Notes: generated by a model from the letters alone, not told the origin. Numbered from the stretch's first letter, positions 21,446 to 31,761 are shown. The stretch: 64,000 nt of DNA from Caulochytrium protostelioides (GCA_003615045.1 ML014160.1:1-64000), one strand, 5' to 3'. Translations and numbers: made by a program.

Positions 21446-21896
21446 GGTGGAATCTGTCAAAGAAAAAAATGGTAATCAGAAGCGGGTTCGGAGCGGACGA
21501 GGATTGCAGGATGCGTGGACGAGCGTTAAGACTGTCTCCATGGAAGTGAGGGGACTCCGTACCCTCTCTGGAAGAAGGAGCCGTTGTCCTGCAACGCAAT
21601 CAAGAGTTCCGACAGGTCCGGCAACCATGATAGAAGAGAACGCGGTGTTCTGTCCATGTTCATGTCCATGTTCTGTCCAATCGACACGTCAGCACGCTTC
21701 CGCTGAGCGACCGCCGGTCACTCAGTGTGTCAATCGTACGCCGTGGACGGTCGTGGGCGGGGAGACGGGCCCTTCTCCGCTCCGACGGCCACGCTCGCCC
21801 GCCCCCGACCCAAGGCGCACCCAAGCCACAGGGGGAGGCGGTGCCTGCTTGCCGCGGCAGGTTCAACGTGGACCCTGGCTGAGGAATATATTGAGG
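21446..21896. other. Upstream region of MAM33, no gene seen
   Basis: This is the promoter region of MAM33 running into the right end of Fanzor relic B. It is less GC-rich than its surroundings, especially near 21450-21680. No coding feature is supported. Confidence 0.5.
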
Positions 21897-22617
21897 TCGT
21901 GTATACAGACCCAACGCGCTCACCATACCCTCGGTGGTGCTCCCCAGGGGTCCCCACACGGAGGCAGTAGCGCATTTTGATGCCGTGTCGGATGAGCTTG
22001 CCGATCTTGGGCACCAGCGGCGCTTGCCAGGGAATGCAGCATAGCGCCTCCGGTCTGACGGGTAGCGCCAGACAGCGTCAGATGCTAAACGTGGCATTGA
22101 GATCGCGGTTTACAAACCGGCCGTTGGTGGCATCACACCATAGCCTCGGATCACAATCTTCTAGCGCCGGCGTTGACCGGGTTTCAGGACCCCGTGCGTC
22201 TGGGCGTACACCCGGGTCTTGCGGACCGGGGTGGCCGGCGTCGGCTTGGCCGGGGAAGCGCCTGCGCGCGTCCTGCGGGGCGGGTTGACCCGCGTCGGCG
22301 CCGTCTCCCGGGGGTGCCCGGTCTGATCAGGGCTGACGAGCAAGGGGTTCGTGGCCCCGGGGGTCGCCGTGACAATCGGCACGACGTCGGCCACCTTCTT
22401 CTTGCGCACAAAGTGGACCCACATGCTCGTCCCGTCAGGGTCGACGGCTCTCGTAATCGTGGGATCCTTGCCTTCCAGCTTGCGAAACGCCAGGGTGGCC
22501 GCCCACCGCTCTGACGGGGTCATGACCGTGAGGGTCTTGAGGTGGCAGGTCACCCGCTTGAGCTCCGTCAACAGACCATGGAGCACGCAGGTGTCGATCG
22601 TGATAAAGTAAACGCAA
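21897..22617 (-). mobile_element. Fanzor-like nuclease relic B (internally deleted)
   Basis: This copy keeps both ends of the gene but has lost the middle. The 5' part reads SERWAATLAFRKLEGKD and SMWVHFVRKKKVADVV, which aligns with copy F (KKVADAV). It then jumps to TRVYAQTHGVLKPGQRR, matching copies C and D, and to WCDATNGRFVNRDLNA, the RuvC-III region, at about 22081-22130. The RuvC-I and RuvC-II segments are missing, and frame changes and a stop after FSI show decay. The conserved block GGGGACCCCTGGGG follows at 21942-21957, and similarity to A and C fades near 21898. Such shortened copies are what non-autonomous transposon derivatives look like. Confidence 0.75.
21941..21957 (-). repeat. 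Conserved post-coding G/C block, copy B
   Basis: On the minus strand the sequence is GTGGGGACCCCTGGGGA, located just past the Fanzor-like coding end as in copies A, C and D. Confidence 0.6.
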
Positions 22618-23271
22618 TTATTATTATTTCATGATATATGCGTGTGCTCTCAGATGGTTCCCCTTTTTATACTTTTCAGGTCGACGAGAGCACTAAAGCG
22701 GAGGAATAAGTTTTTTTTTGCCGCATCCGCGTCATTCCCCGCTGGGTATCGGAGGGTCTGCGTGATCCCGTCGGGCACTGCCCGTGGAGGCCACGTCGCC
22801 AGTCGTCAAGGTGGCGCGATGCTCAGCGGACGATCGCCCCGACGCTGGACGTTAGCGGGTCGACGTGATCTCGCCGTCGAAAAGAACCGGGCGACGCGGC
22901 CGTATAGGCGAACCTGCCGTTGGGTGTCGCCGGGTCAGCACTGGGGCAGCGCAGCCTGCCCAAAGCTTTCTGAGTGGCCGCAGAGCAGGCGCGCAGGGCT
23001 CACCGAGGCACGAGGCCCTAGACGGCCGGCAGAGTGCTGCGTGACGGTCGGTACCGCCGCTTTCATAGACCTGAATGACTTAATTCATAATCCTGTCCCG
23101 ATGCGGGTGGGCTTGCCCCCCACCGCCGCCACGCAATCCAGATGCATTTTCCGACGCTGGAGGCCTAGTTTCGTGACGGAGTAGCCCGATGGTCGGCGAC
23201 GCCATTGTGCGACGTTGTGCTCGACTGGGACGTGCCTGTTGACAGATGGTTCACGGATACCATACGAAAGC
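22618..23271. other. Intergenic region between relic B and TatD gene
   Basis: The first 100 bp are AT-rich (TTATTATTATTTCATGATATA) and contrast with the GC-rich genes. Frames on both strands are short or lack protein character. No gene is supported. Confidence 0.5.
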
Positions 23272-24348
23272 CTAGGATGCGAGGACGCGGCGGGCGTTTT
23301 GGGCGCAGATGCGGAAGCACGAGGCGAGGTCCCAGCCGCGGTGAGCGGCGACGCAGCGGCCGATCGCGAGCATCGCGGCGTCCACGGCGTGCCACTGCGG
23401 TACATCGCTCTCCAGCAGCAGCCGGTCGTCCGGCACTGCGGCGATGCGCTGCCGCAGGGTCGCCGCAGGTGTGCGTGCCCCGTTGATCGCCTGACTGAAC
23501 CCCACGTAGACGCGCGGGCCCACGTGGTCCAGCTGCAAGATCCGCTTCAAGGTCTCGGGCGAGCCGCCGAACGAGTGCAGAATGATCGGCGGGCCCGGCA
23601 CCGGCCCGCGCTGCTGCTGCTGCTGCCGCCGCCGTTGCCGGCGCGACGGCAGCGGCGGGCCTGCCTCCGCATCGAGCGCCGTCAGCACATCGACGAGGAC
23701 GCCGCTGGCGGCGACGCAGTGCATGCTGACGGGGCGGCCGAGCCGGACGGCGAGGCGCAGCTGCCGCGCCCATACGGCTTCCTGCATGCCGCGGTCGCGT
23801 AGCGCACCCGTGGCCGGATCGGTGGCCTTGAAGTCGACCCCGATCTCGCCAATGCCCGCCGCGGCGTACCGCCGGACCCGGTCTTCCAAATCGCACCACA
23901 CCGCCTCGGACACGGCGCCGGCGGCGGGCGCCGCGGGATCCTGAAGCGCAGGCAGGTGCCACGGATGGATGCCATAGAACGGGATGCATTTGGCCGGCGC
24001 GTGCTGCGCGGCGCGCGTGAGGGCGTCCCAGTCCCCCGCATGGCTCGCCATCATCCACAGCTGGCGAGTGCGCAGGTGCTCGGCCATCGTCTCGAACTCG
24101 GAGGGGTCCAGAGTGTCCGTGATATGACAGTGCGTGTCAATCACATCGTTCCAGTCCACGTCCGCGTCCTCGACCTTTTTCGCATACACGTCGGCTGTAG
24201 CGTCAGCGTCGGCGCCAGCGTCATCGTTAGCGTTGGCGTCGGCGTTGGAGGTGCGGTCAGCCTGATCGCGATCATGTCGTGGCGGGTCGGCTTCCAGACC
24301 CGTTGGCGATGGCACGGCCTTCCGCTTAGTCCTGACGGGGTCCGTCAT
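23272..24348 (-). CDS. TatD-family metal-dependent hydrolase (putative DNase)
   Basis: TatD proteins are TIM-barrel metal-dependent nucleases acting on DNA ends. The family motifs occur in order: DTHCH near residue 70, YGIHPWHLP near 123, GEIGVD near 168, MHC near 208, HSFGGSPE near 257 and LLLESDVPQWH near 307. These include the metal ligands His-x-His, Glu, His, His and Asp. The protein is 358 residues. The first ~65 residues are an Ala/Asp-rich extension and a glutamine/arginine-rich insert (QRRRQQQQQR) sits before the fifth motif. The C-terminal CAQNARRVL is the usual family ending. ATG at 24348 is the natural start. It looks complete and active; whether it is nuclear or mitochondrial is not evident. 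Confidence 0.88.
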   Translation of the reverse strand: MTDPVRTKRKAVPSPTGLEADPPRHDRDQADRTSNADANANDDAGADADATADVYAKKVEDADVDWNDVIDTHCHITDTLDPSEFETMAEHLRTRQLWMMASHAGDWDALTRAAQHAPAKCIPFYGIHPWHLPALQDPAAPAAGAVSEAVWCDLEDRVRRYAAAGIGEIGVDFKATDPATGALRDRGMQEAVWARQLRLAVRLGRPVSMHCVAASGVLVDVLTALDAEAGPPLPSRRQRRRQQQQQRGPVPGPPIILHSFGGSPETLKRILQLDHVGPRVYVGFSQAINGARTPAATLRQRIAAVPDDRLLLESDVPQWHAVDAAMLAIGRCVAAHRGWDLASCFRICAQNARRVLAS

Positions 24349-24888
24349 GTCGGAATCTCACATGCAACACGGATCGAGAATGAAAGGAAACTCAGAAGCT
24401 AACCAAACATGGCGAAACGAAAAATAAAATAGCGTGATCAGCGCGACAGATTGAGGGTGGATCTGGAGATGCAGTGACATTGGCGACCGCGTACGTGCAC
24501 AAGTTGTCATGACGTCTGAGACGACGATGCCGTTTCTACCGATTGCGTGATCGTCCGGAATACCGCCCCACGCGGGGGATGTAGCGGAAGGCAGCTGTCG
24601 GGCCCGCCACGGCGGCGGCTCAGCCCATTTTTACCTCCCCTCCTTCCCCCGCCTCTCTTCCCATCGATTACTGCGCCACTCGCCGCTTTCGCCGGCGAGA
24701 ATGCTGTCGCCGGAAGACGGGTGAGGCGTTTCAGCCATGCGTTTCATTGCAAACCAGAACGATCGGTCATCGGACGCTTGGAAACACCGAAGGGACCACA
24801 AGGGCTCACCAGCCGTGATACTTCAGCTCGAGGGTATCATTCGCTCAGTTTCTTGTAGAATATCATTTCTTTCAATCATCGCCTCGCT
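24349..24888. other. Upstream region of TatD gene, no gene seen
   Basis: About 540 bp of promoter-side sequence, A-rich just upstream of the start and C-rich near 24610-24660. No coding feature is supported. Confidence 0.5.
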
Positions 24889-25040
24889 GGTCGCAGACCA
24901 ACAGCGATGTGTCGCATCTCCGGGCAAGGCCCGTTGCTGCCTGTGGTCGGCAAGCGCATCCGGTGATAAATCAAAAGCGGACTACCGCTATGGGGAACTC
25001 CCCCTCCCCCCAAGGCGGGGATGGCGCTCGTCTCTCTGGA
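24889..25040 (+). mobile_element. Fanzor-like relic E (terminal fragment)
   Basis: This short piece aligns with the last codons and trailer of copies A-C: CAGACC, then GTGTCGCATC, then TCGGCAAGCGCATCCGGTGA, matching the CAGACC...TCGGCAAGCTCATYCG run of the others. The G/C block after it is degraded (TGGGGAACTCCCC). Only ~150 bp survive. It lies immediately against the 3' end of the virus-like gene on the opposite strand. Confidence 0.6.
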
Positions 25041-26060
25041 CACTGGTACCTCTTTTCTTAAATAAATATGCGATGCTGCTCCTTTCTTCATCTAGGTGTT
25101 GAAACCGTCGTAAAAAGTGTTCGATGTGGCATTCCATTTCGGGGACAGTCTCCAAGTGATGCTTTAGCAGATCTATGTACACCCCGATACGGGACTCCAA
25201 TTCTTTGTGGTCACTAACGAGCAACTTCCCGGTCTTCTTGCTCTTTTTGAAGCAACTTCCATGTGTTGTCCCGTGGGAGTCGACGAATCTCTCTGGATTT
25301 AATCGGATGAAAACTGTGGGGCGACGGCCCGTGTCTTCCATCGGCAGCATCATCCGTTTGCTCTCGCAACTGCGGTGCGTGCGGGTATCGTGGCCTTCTT
25401 CATGCACCTCACGGAAGACGACCTGCATCAAGGCGCCGACGAACGTGTCGGGGCGTCTCGCCGACCAACCCCGGCGAATTTTTTCGAATGTGAGATGTCT
25501 CCAGAGCAAGCATCTGAGCAAGCATCCACTGAGATTCCAATCGTGCGTTTCTTCACAAGATAGTTCCGTGATATAGGATCGCCTTGAAAGATGCGCGAAA
25601 CATTTCTTGCAGTAGCCGCGGAGGGACTTGGTTCTGACTATAGAGCCGCACGAGAATGACATGCAGCGACGGGAAACTACGTCTACCGTGGCCGCTGGTC
25701 TGTCAGGACACTCTGCACACCAACTTGAGCGCCTCTCGGCGGGTAACCCGAAAATGGGACGCTTCTTTGCTGCACAGGGGCACTTGAGCTGGACGGTGTC
25801 CTCTGTCTCTGCTGGCTTGTCCGGACCCTCAGCACACCAAGTGGACTGCGTGTCGGCTGGCAACCCGAATTTTGGGCTGCTTCTTGGCTGCACAGAGGCA
25901 CTTGCGGTTGATGGCGTTCTCTGCCGCTGCTGGTTTGTCGGGACACTTCAAACACCAAGTGTGGGCCACGTGTCAGTAGGCAACCCGAAAGAGGGACACT
26001 TTGTTAGCGGACAGGTGCACTTGGACGGTGGTCAAGGTTGCGCTGCTGAAACGGGGACGT
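25041..26060 (-). mobile_element. Broken EsV-1-7 repeat gene of giant-virus-like family (fossil)
   Basis: The minus strand holds at least three copies of a ~39-residue cysteine-rich unit of the EsV-1-7 type, best kept as KRPIFGLPAERRSSWCAEC followed by VDVVSRRC. A C-terminal part contains RPTVFIRLNPERF and SCFKKSKKTGK, a motif I associate with proteins of large DNA viruses and some stramenopiles. The 3' half is an open frame of roughly 280 codons; the 5' repeat part is broken, with a few breaks, and its start is not visible. I treat it as a virus-derived or virus-shared fossil. The region is visibly less GC-rich than the host genes, which supports acquisition from elsewhere. It lies between Fanzor relics E and C. 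Age is uncertain; the repeats are still easily read, so it is not very old. Confidence 0.6.
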
Positions 26061-26470
26061 GGGCGCCAAGGAGCCTTCCCGCCATCCCTGTCCACTGGGT
26101 GGTTAGGTGCAGCCCATGCTGCGCCCCCGGAGCGTCTTTCTCCGCGACAGTCGTTTCGCCGTTATTCCGTCACGGCGGCGTGGCTTGGCAATCAACCGCT
26201 TTCCTACTGCGGGAGTACTATTGAAGGATAAAAAGAGATGAGAGTCAAAGCCTAGGGGCTCGCCAGGGGCGAACGTGCCATCCTGAGCTCCCCATGTACT
26301 CGCGGTCGAGATCTCCCCCTGGGGAAATTTGGATGTCGGGCCGGTATTTATACTTGAGCTCGAAGGGCGAAATCACCTCTTGTAGCCCTGTCACTTCGGG
26401 GTGTCAAGTTAGAGGGCATCGCGGGTACTTTTCCTCGTTAGAGTGGAGGCCGTCATCACTGCGCCGCTCG
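26061..26470. other. Stretch between fossil gene and relic C
   Basis: A possible fourth, badly worn cysteine-repeat lies near 26100-26150 but I cannot confirm it. The rest has no coding feature. Confidence 0.4.
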
Positions 26471-26837
26471 CCGGAAGACCGGACCGGACCGCGGGTCAAC
26501 CCGGTCCGCAACACCCGGGTGTATGCCCTGATGCATGTGGTCCGGAAACGCAGGCAACCCCAGCGCCAGGGGGCCGTGGTTCGAGGTTTGCTGTGATGAG
26601 ATGCCACCAACGGCAAGTTTGTGAACCGTGATCTCAATGCCGCGTTGAACATTCGACGCTGCCTGGCTTTACTTGTCAGACCGAAAGCTTCGTGCCGCAG
26701 CCCCGAGCAAACCATGTTGCCGCCCGAGATCGGCAAGCTCATTCGACACTGAATGCGCTACTGCCTCGGTGGGGGACCCCTGGGGGGCACCTGGAGGGCA
26801 TGGTGTGCAGCGTGAGGTGCCAGGATGGGCCTATATA
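26471..26837 (+). mobile_element. Fanzor-like nuclease relic C (3' third)
   Basis: The frame reads RVNPVRNTRVYALMHVVRKR, matching copies B and D, then after frame damage DATNGKFVNRDLNAALNI and RRCLAL at about 26600-26666, the RuvC-III region in its best-kept form. The coding end GGCAAGCTCATTCGACAC(TGA) is followed by the GGGGACCCCTGGGG block at 26771-26786 and a trailer shared with copy A through GGGCCTATATAT, which sets the right end near 26837. RuvC-I and RuvC-II are absent. The copy is dead but less worn than E. Confidence 0.75.
26769..26787 (+). repeat. Conserved post-coding G/C block, copy C
   Basis: TGGGGGACCCCTGGGGGGC follows the TGA that ends the Fanzor-like frame by about 20 bases. 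It is near-identical to copy A. Confidence 0.6.
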
Positions 26838-27026
26838 TGCGATCTCGTTGGAGCTCACTCCAGTCCCTCCAAGGGCACAATATATCCTTCCGATCGTTCG
26901 TCATGGACGCCATCGCCCCCCGCTATACCTTTCGCGTCGATCAACATCAACATTATCGATCATATTTTAATGCATATTCGTTCACGCATCTCGAGGGCTT
27001 CTTCGTGAGCGTCACGAGTGCCAGCA

Positions 27027-29879
27027 TCACCGGATGTATGAAGCGTCGCGTGGCGAGCCGCTGGCCACGGCGGGCATGGGCAGCGCGGCCAGCAGAGGCT
27101 CGAGCCGACGGGCCCCCACCCAGAGCGTCGCGGGCTCCAAGAACGCCGTCATACCGAACGGCGCGCCAAGCGGCATACTCGGCGCCATCACAAACGACGG
27201 CGGCGGCGCCACCGACTTGCGGCGGTCGGCACTCATCGCGATGGCGTCAGCAGCGTCGGCAACGTCAACGGCGACGCTAGTGGTGGACCGGGTGGATGGG
27301 GTCATAATCACGGTGGTCTCAGCCAGGGCGGTGGGCGCCGGTTCGGCTGAGCCGAAGGGCGACGGCGCGCTGGAGGGCGAGGCCGAAGTGGAAGCCGCGG
27401 CGGAGGCGGAGAGGTGGGCCTGCACGGCTTCGGCGCTGCGGCGACGCGTGCGGCTGCCGCCGTCGCGCAGCATGGGGCCGACGGTCTCGCTGAGGCATTC
27501 GCAGCTGCCGGCAGCGGCGTTCGCGGCGTCAAGGACCGTCGTCGTGGCGAGCCCGAGCCCAAGCCCGAGCCCGATACCCATTCGGAGCCGCATAGCGGCG
27601 CCGGGCGCCAAGCCGTGCTCGGCGAAGAGACGCGCATACAAGTGCTCCGGGCTGGTCATGGGCGGCGCGACCTCGCCTGCGTGTACCGCAGCGGTCAGCG
27701 CGAGCATCGCGATCGCCTTGGCTACCGCGACGGGCGACACGTGCGGGTCGCCCGCCTGGGTGCTCGCCGCGGCGGTTGCGCTCAACGCGCTCGCGAAGCC
27801 CGAGTGAGCCGTGTTGTTGTATGTGCCGCTATACTGGCCGCTGAAGCGGGCGTTCGCGGTGCGGCGTGGCGCCGTGGTCGTCGTTGTGTCCGTGTTGGCG
27901 TCGAGTCCGACGGGCGACGCGGTGGTGGTGGCGGTGATCGGCATCATCGTCGTCGTCGGGGCGGCGCCGAGACTGATACGGGGGCGCAGGCCCGCGGCCG
28001 CGTTGGAGGCGGCTGGGCGAGCACGGTCCAGCGACATTGAGCCGGCGGCCGGCGTGGCGATGGGCATCGAAGTCATCAGTGTCGGTTGCGGGTGGCGGGT
28101 GGCGGTGGAGAGCCAGGCGCGGAAGCGGCCCATGGTAGAGGGCGAGGGCGGGGGGCTCGGCTCGGTATCGAGGGCCTCGTTGGACAAACGGTAGCGTGAC
28201 GTGGCTCCGATGCCGTTCGGCAGGAGCGGATGCTTGTCGGCGTTGGATGGGCTGGCTTTGCGTGCAAAGGTTTTGGCGAAACGCGCCATCAGGCGGGCCG
28301 TCTCGTAGGCGGAGGGGCTCGCTTGGAGCTGCGCGACAAAGCGCGAGCAGACGATGCGGCGGTAGCCAGTGGTCTTCACGGGGGGCACGAGGCCGCCCTT
28401 GCAGGCCCAGTTGCTGGCAGCTACGTGGGCGAGGGTCCAGCGGAGGGCAGGGTCACGGTGGAGCATTCCCTCCACGAGCAGGAGTAGATCCGAGGAGAAG
28501 TGGGCCGGGCGTGCCATCGGCTCGAGCGCTATGGCCATGGCCTGGCGGGCCATGTCGGGCGCCGGCGGCCACGGGCGGGTGCCGGCGACCATGGTGAACA
28601 GCGTGACGCCCATGGACCAGACATCGACGCTGGCCGGGTGGTAGAACTGGTTGAAGAGGATTTCGGGCGCGGCAAATGCGGGGGTGCCCTCGGATTCGGA
28701 CATGGTCTGGTCCGGCAGGAAGAAGGCGGCGTGGGAGAGGTCGATCAGGACGATGCGACGCTGGAGCGAATCGTACATCAGGTTCTTGGGCGTAATGTCG
28801 CGGTGCGCGATGTGATTGCTATGCAAGTAACCGACGGCGTCCACGAGCTGGCGGAACAGGCCCACGGCCGAGTGCTCGCATAGCTGGTGGCGCTCCTGCA
28901 GATAAGCCTCCAGCGTGGTGCCGGCCAGGTGCGCCATCGCCAGGTATAAGTGGCGGTCGCTGGCGCCGGAGCTGAGCACCTGGACGATGTGCGGGTGGTC
29001 CAGGGTGCGGCCAATCATAAACTCCTTCATGATGGCAGCATACCGGCCCTGCACGAGTTGGTGGGTCTGTCGCCACCGCATCTGCTCCATCACGTGCCCG
29101 TGGTCATGGTGGTCATGCTCGTGATCATGTGCGTGCTCAGCGTCGGGCAGCGCGATGAGGTCAATGTCGCCGCGGCGGACGGCGCGCATGATCGTGCACG
29201 GGTGCGGCTGCTGGATACGCTTAAATACCACGGGACGGCCGGTGAGGCGGCGAATGGCGAGATGCGTTGAGGACGCGACACCGGTGCTGAGCAGCTTGCA
29301 GTGCTGGTGGAGCAAGTGGAAGCGGATGCCGCCGATCGTTTGGCGCTTCTGGGGTCTGTGGTGCACCGACAGCGCGTCCCAGTCCATCATACTCGGCGCC
29401 GTGCCGACGTGGGGCGCGTCCGGCTCGCATGTCTCGGGCATGTCCTCGATCGAGACCGCCTGCGGCGGGCTGGCAGCGCGCGGCTCAGGCTTCGTCGGCC
29501 GTGCCACGGGCACGAGCTCCTCAATCACGCGCGTGCGCTCGATGCTCGTGTACGCGGCTGAAACGTCGAAGGTATGGTCCTCCGGCTCTTTGACTGTCGG
29601 CAGCTGGGACGTCTTCTTGGAGTTGGCGCCGAGGGGTACCCGGGCGGGGGCACTGCCGGTAGATCGGCGCGCGGTGTGGCTCGTTGGCGCCGAGGTGGGC
29701 GCGGCCTTGCCGGTTAGCCTGCGGACCATCTGGCCGACCTGCGACGGAACGACACCGCAGACCGACCGGGCCGACCATCGCGACTTGCTACACTGGCGTC
29801 GGGAGCGACAGTTATCTTCAAGCAAGTGTTTCGGGATGATGGCAGGGAACTCGTGCTGCGGTTCAAACACACTCCCCAT
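27027..29879 (-). CDS. Serine/threonine protein kinase, atypical (DLS in place of DFG)
   Basis: This 950-residue protein has a kinase domain at about residues 190-475. Visible motifs are the lysine in PVVFKRI, a glutamate in MKEFMIGRTLDHPHIV, catalytic HRDITPKN near residue 357, IDLSHAAFF where DFG is expected, FAAPEIL and DVWSMGVTLFTMVAG. The metal-binding Asp is kept but Phe-Gly become Leu-Ser. A His/Asp-rich insert lies between the lysine and helix C. The ~475-residue C-terminal tail is Ala/Thr-rich and disordered; the N-terminal ~185 residues have a basic stretch. The ATG at 29879 is clear. It is a paralogue of the kinase at 33234: both have a long pre-helix-C insert and an AxFF segment after the DFG position. 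The HRD, Lys and Asp suggest it could still be active. The pathway is unknown. Confidence 0.85.
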   Translation of the reverse strand: MGSVFEPQHEFPAIIPKHLLEDNCRSRRQCSKSRWSARSVCGVVPSQVGQMVRRLTGKAAPTSAPTSHTARRSTGSAPARVPLGANSKKTSQLPTVKEPEDHTFDVSAAYTSIERTRVIEELVPVARPTKPEPRAASPPQAVSIEDMPETCEPDAPHVGTAPSMMDWDALSVHHRPQKRQTIGGIRFHLLHQHCKLLSTGVASSTHLAIRRLTGRPVVFKRIQQPHPCTIMRAVRRGDIDLIALPDAEHAHDHEHDHHDHGHVMEQMRWRQTHQLVQGRYAAIMKEFMIGRTLDHPHIVQVLSSGASDRHLYLAMAHLAGTTLEAYLQERHQLCEHSAVGLFRQLVDAVGYLHSNHIAHRDITPKNLMYDSLQRRIVLIDLSHAAFFLPDQTMSESEGTPAFAAPEILFNQFYHPASVDVWSMGVTLFTMVAGTRPWPPAPDMARQAMAIALEPMARPAHFSSDLLLLVEGMLHRDPALRWTLAHVAASNWACKGGLVPPVKTTGYRRIVCSRFVAQLQASPSAYETARLMARFAKTFARKASPSNADKHPLLPNGIGATSRYRLSNEALDTEPSPPPSPSTMGRFRAWLSTATRHPQPTLMTSMPIATPAAGSMSLDRARPAASNAAAGLRPRISLGAAPTTTMMPITATTTASPVGLDANTDTTTTTAPRRTANARFSGQYSGTYNNTAHSGFASALSATAAASTQAGDPHVSPVAVAKAIAMLALTAAVHAGEVAPPMTSPEHLYARLFAEHGLAPGAAMRLRMGIGLGLGLGLATTTVLDAANAAAGSCECLSETVGPMLRDGGSRTRRRSAEAVQAHLSASAAASTSASPSSAPSPFGSAEPAPTALAETTVIMTPSTRSTTSVAVDVADAADAIAMSADRRKSVAPPPSFVMAPSMPLGAPFGMTAFLEPATLWVGARRLEPLLAALPMPAVASGSPRDASYIR

Positions 29880-31746
29880 TTTCCCTGTTCACCTGCGAAT
29901 GACGGCTCAGCGGAGGCCGTGGAGAGATGGGAAAAGGAGGGCGGAGGAGCCTGATTAAAAAAGAAATGCTGTTCACATCGACACAAACGGGAAGCGTTTG
30001 CCGAGGTGCGTCAAGCTAGAACGAATGCGAGAAGAAACAAATCACAAGATGCAATAACGCAATGCCATGCACGAGTGGCAAAGAAAGAGTGGCGCAGTGG
30101 TTGATGTGATCGACGATGCTGATGAAGACAAGGTGGCTTGATGCCATGTCTTGTGACGTCGTGCTTCCTCCCAGGGTGTTTATCTTGTCACGGCCGTGTC
30201 GCCGACCGACCATCGTCCTTTATATCCATCGGCGCTATCGATGCGCATCGCCTGCTGCTGTGCCGCATGGCGAGATGGCGACATTCGCGCGATGGCGACA
30301 TTCGCGACGGGGCCTCGGCCCGGCCGCGCGGCATGCCGGCATGACGCGATCGGCGCTCGTGACGCCAATTCCTGTCTCAAGTGACCCGAAGCCGTCCGAG
30401 GGCCCTTCGCCACGGTGTACATCGGACGGATCGGCCATCAGGGACCGACGTGGCGTGGCGCGGCGCGGCCATGTCCGACGTCTTCGAAGCGTTCGATGCT
30501 ATCAGCGCCATGGCGCCTTTTCGCGTCATGGGCCCCTCGACGAGGGTCTCAGGTCGCAGGTGCAGATCAGCCGACCGCCGCGAGCATGCCGAGGCCCAGG
30601 GGGCCATATGCTCGCGCACAGCGCTCCCCTCGACAGTGCGGCTCACCGCGGATGGGCGGGTCGCGGCCCGCCCAGAACCCCTGGAGCCCTTCGTCTGGAG
30701 GAGGTCTGGAGGGGCCTGTGCACCCCATTTTCGCGGGTTTCACAGATCGTCGCCACCCGGGTCAACGTCCACATAATCGACAAAACGCCGCGCGCATCGC
30801 CGCATCTGCCGATCGCGCCGGCACCGGGACCCGATCGGCCACCTGCTTTTTTTGTGGTGGACGGTGCCGTGCTCCGGGGCCCCCGGGTCCTTGATCGCTG
30901 CAAAATTGAGACCCCCGAAGTTAAATCTGAATGGGGGAAACGACATATCGTGCCGAATCTCACCCGGATTCTACTTGGGGCAGCAGCCCATCGGGGCGGC
31001 CCGGGCCCGCGGTGGCGGAGCCGAAGATCGGCGCCCAGGCCGGGCCGCGCCCCGTCAAAGGCCACCCCGCTGCTTGCGGAAGGAGGGCGATGGACGTGGA
31101 GCGAACCCGTGACGCATCACCGATCCATGCCACTAAGCCTGGAATTTAGAGATCATCGCCATGTGTTGTTGCCGCTCGGGGCCAGGGCGGAATGCTTCTC
31201 GCGGTTTCCGTGGTCCGGTCCCGCTGCGCGCCGGGCCGGCACGCCACCGCATGATGCACGATCGCCGGCGGGGCATGGCTGATCGCACCCCCGTCCAGCA
31301 CCACCCGGGAGGCCTGCTCAGGCGGCGCGGTCGTGGCCGAATGCCGCAGAAACCGGATGGGCCCTGCGGATGTCGAGGTCGATAGCGCGTAGGCCGACGC
31401 TGTCCGCGCGCTGCCACGCTCGCCTCCCGGCGTCCGCTCCCGATCCCTGATCCGACGGTCCATCCCCGTCCACGTCGCAGAGCGAGGGGCAGTGCATCCC
31501 ATATTGTCTTCCAGGAAAGCCGTCGGCCCAGTCATGATGTCGGCAGAATTCGCTGATGCACCGGCCCGTTGGGTCGGGGTCTGTTCCTGGCGGGGTCGTC
31601 AGAGGGTCGAGGCATCACGAGGACCCGCGTGTTCGCCCCCCAGGACGTCGGTCACGGTCACTCGACGGATGGCCCCGGGGAAGCCTCGAGTACGCCCCAG
31701 GGCGGCTCAGGCCTCCGATATCTGGTTTCGTCCAAGACCATGGTCG
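29880..31746. other. Intergenic region upstream of kinase 1, no firm gene
   Basis: Frames up to ~390 codons occur on the plus strand (30116-31282) but the product is Arg/Pro/His-rich with no family features and no compatible start context. A lower-GC patch at about 30890-30985 stands out. I see nothing I can name. Confidence 0.45.
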
Positions 31747-31761
31747 CCCCAGGGGTCCCCC
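31747..31761 (-). repeat. Conserved post-coding G/C block, copy D
   Basis: The minus strand reads TGGGGGACCCCTGGGGC past the Fanzor-like coding end. Similarity to the A/C trailer is lost soon after. Confidence 0.55.

Noticed and set aside
22642-23184. 180-codon plus-strand frame between relic B and the TatD gene
   Set aside because: It crosses an AT-rich boundary, has no domain character and lacks any conserved segment.
30116-31282. 388-codon plus-strand frame in the gap between kinase 1 and relic D
   Set aside because: Composition is Arg/Pro/His noise, with overlapping frames of similar quality on the other strand and no recognisable domain.
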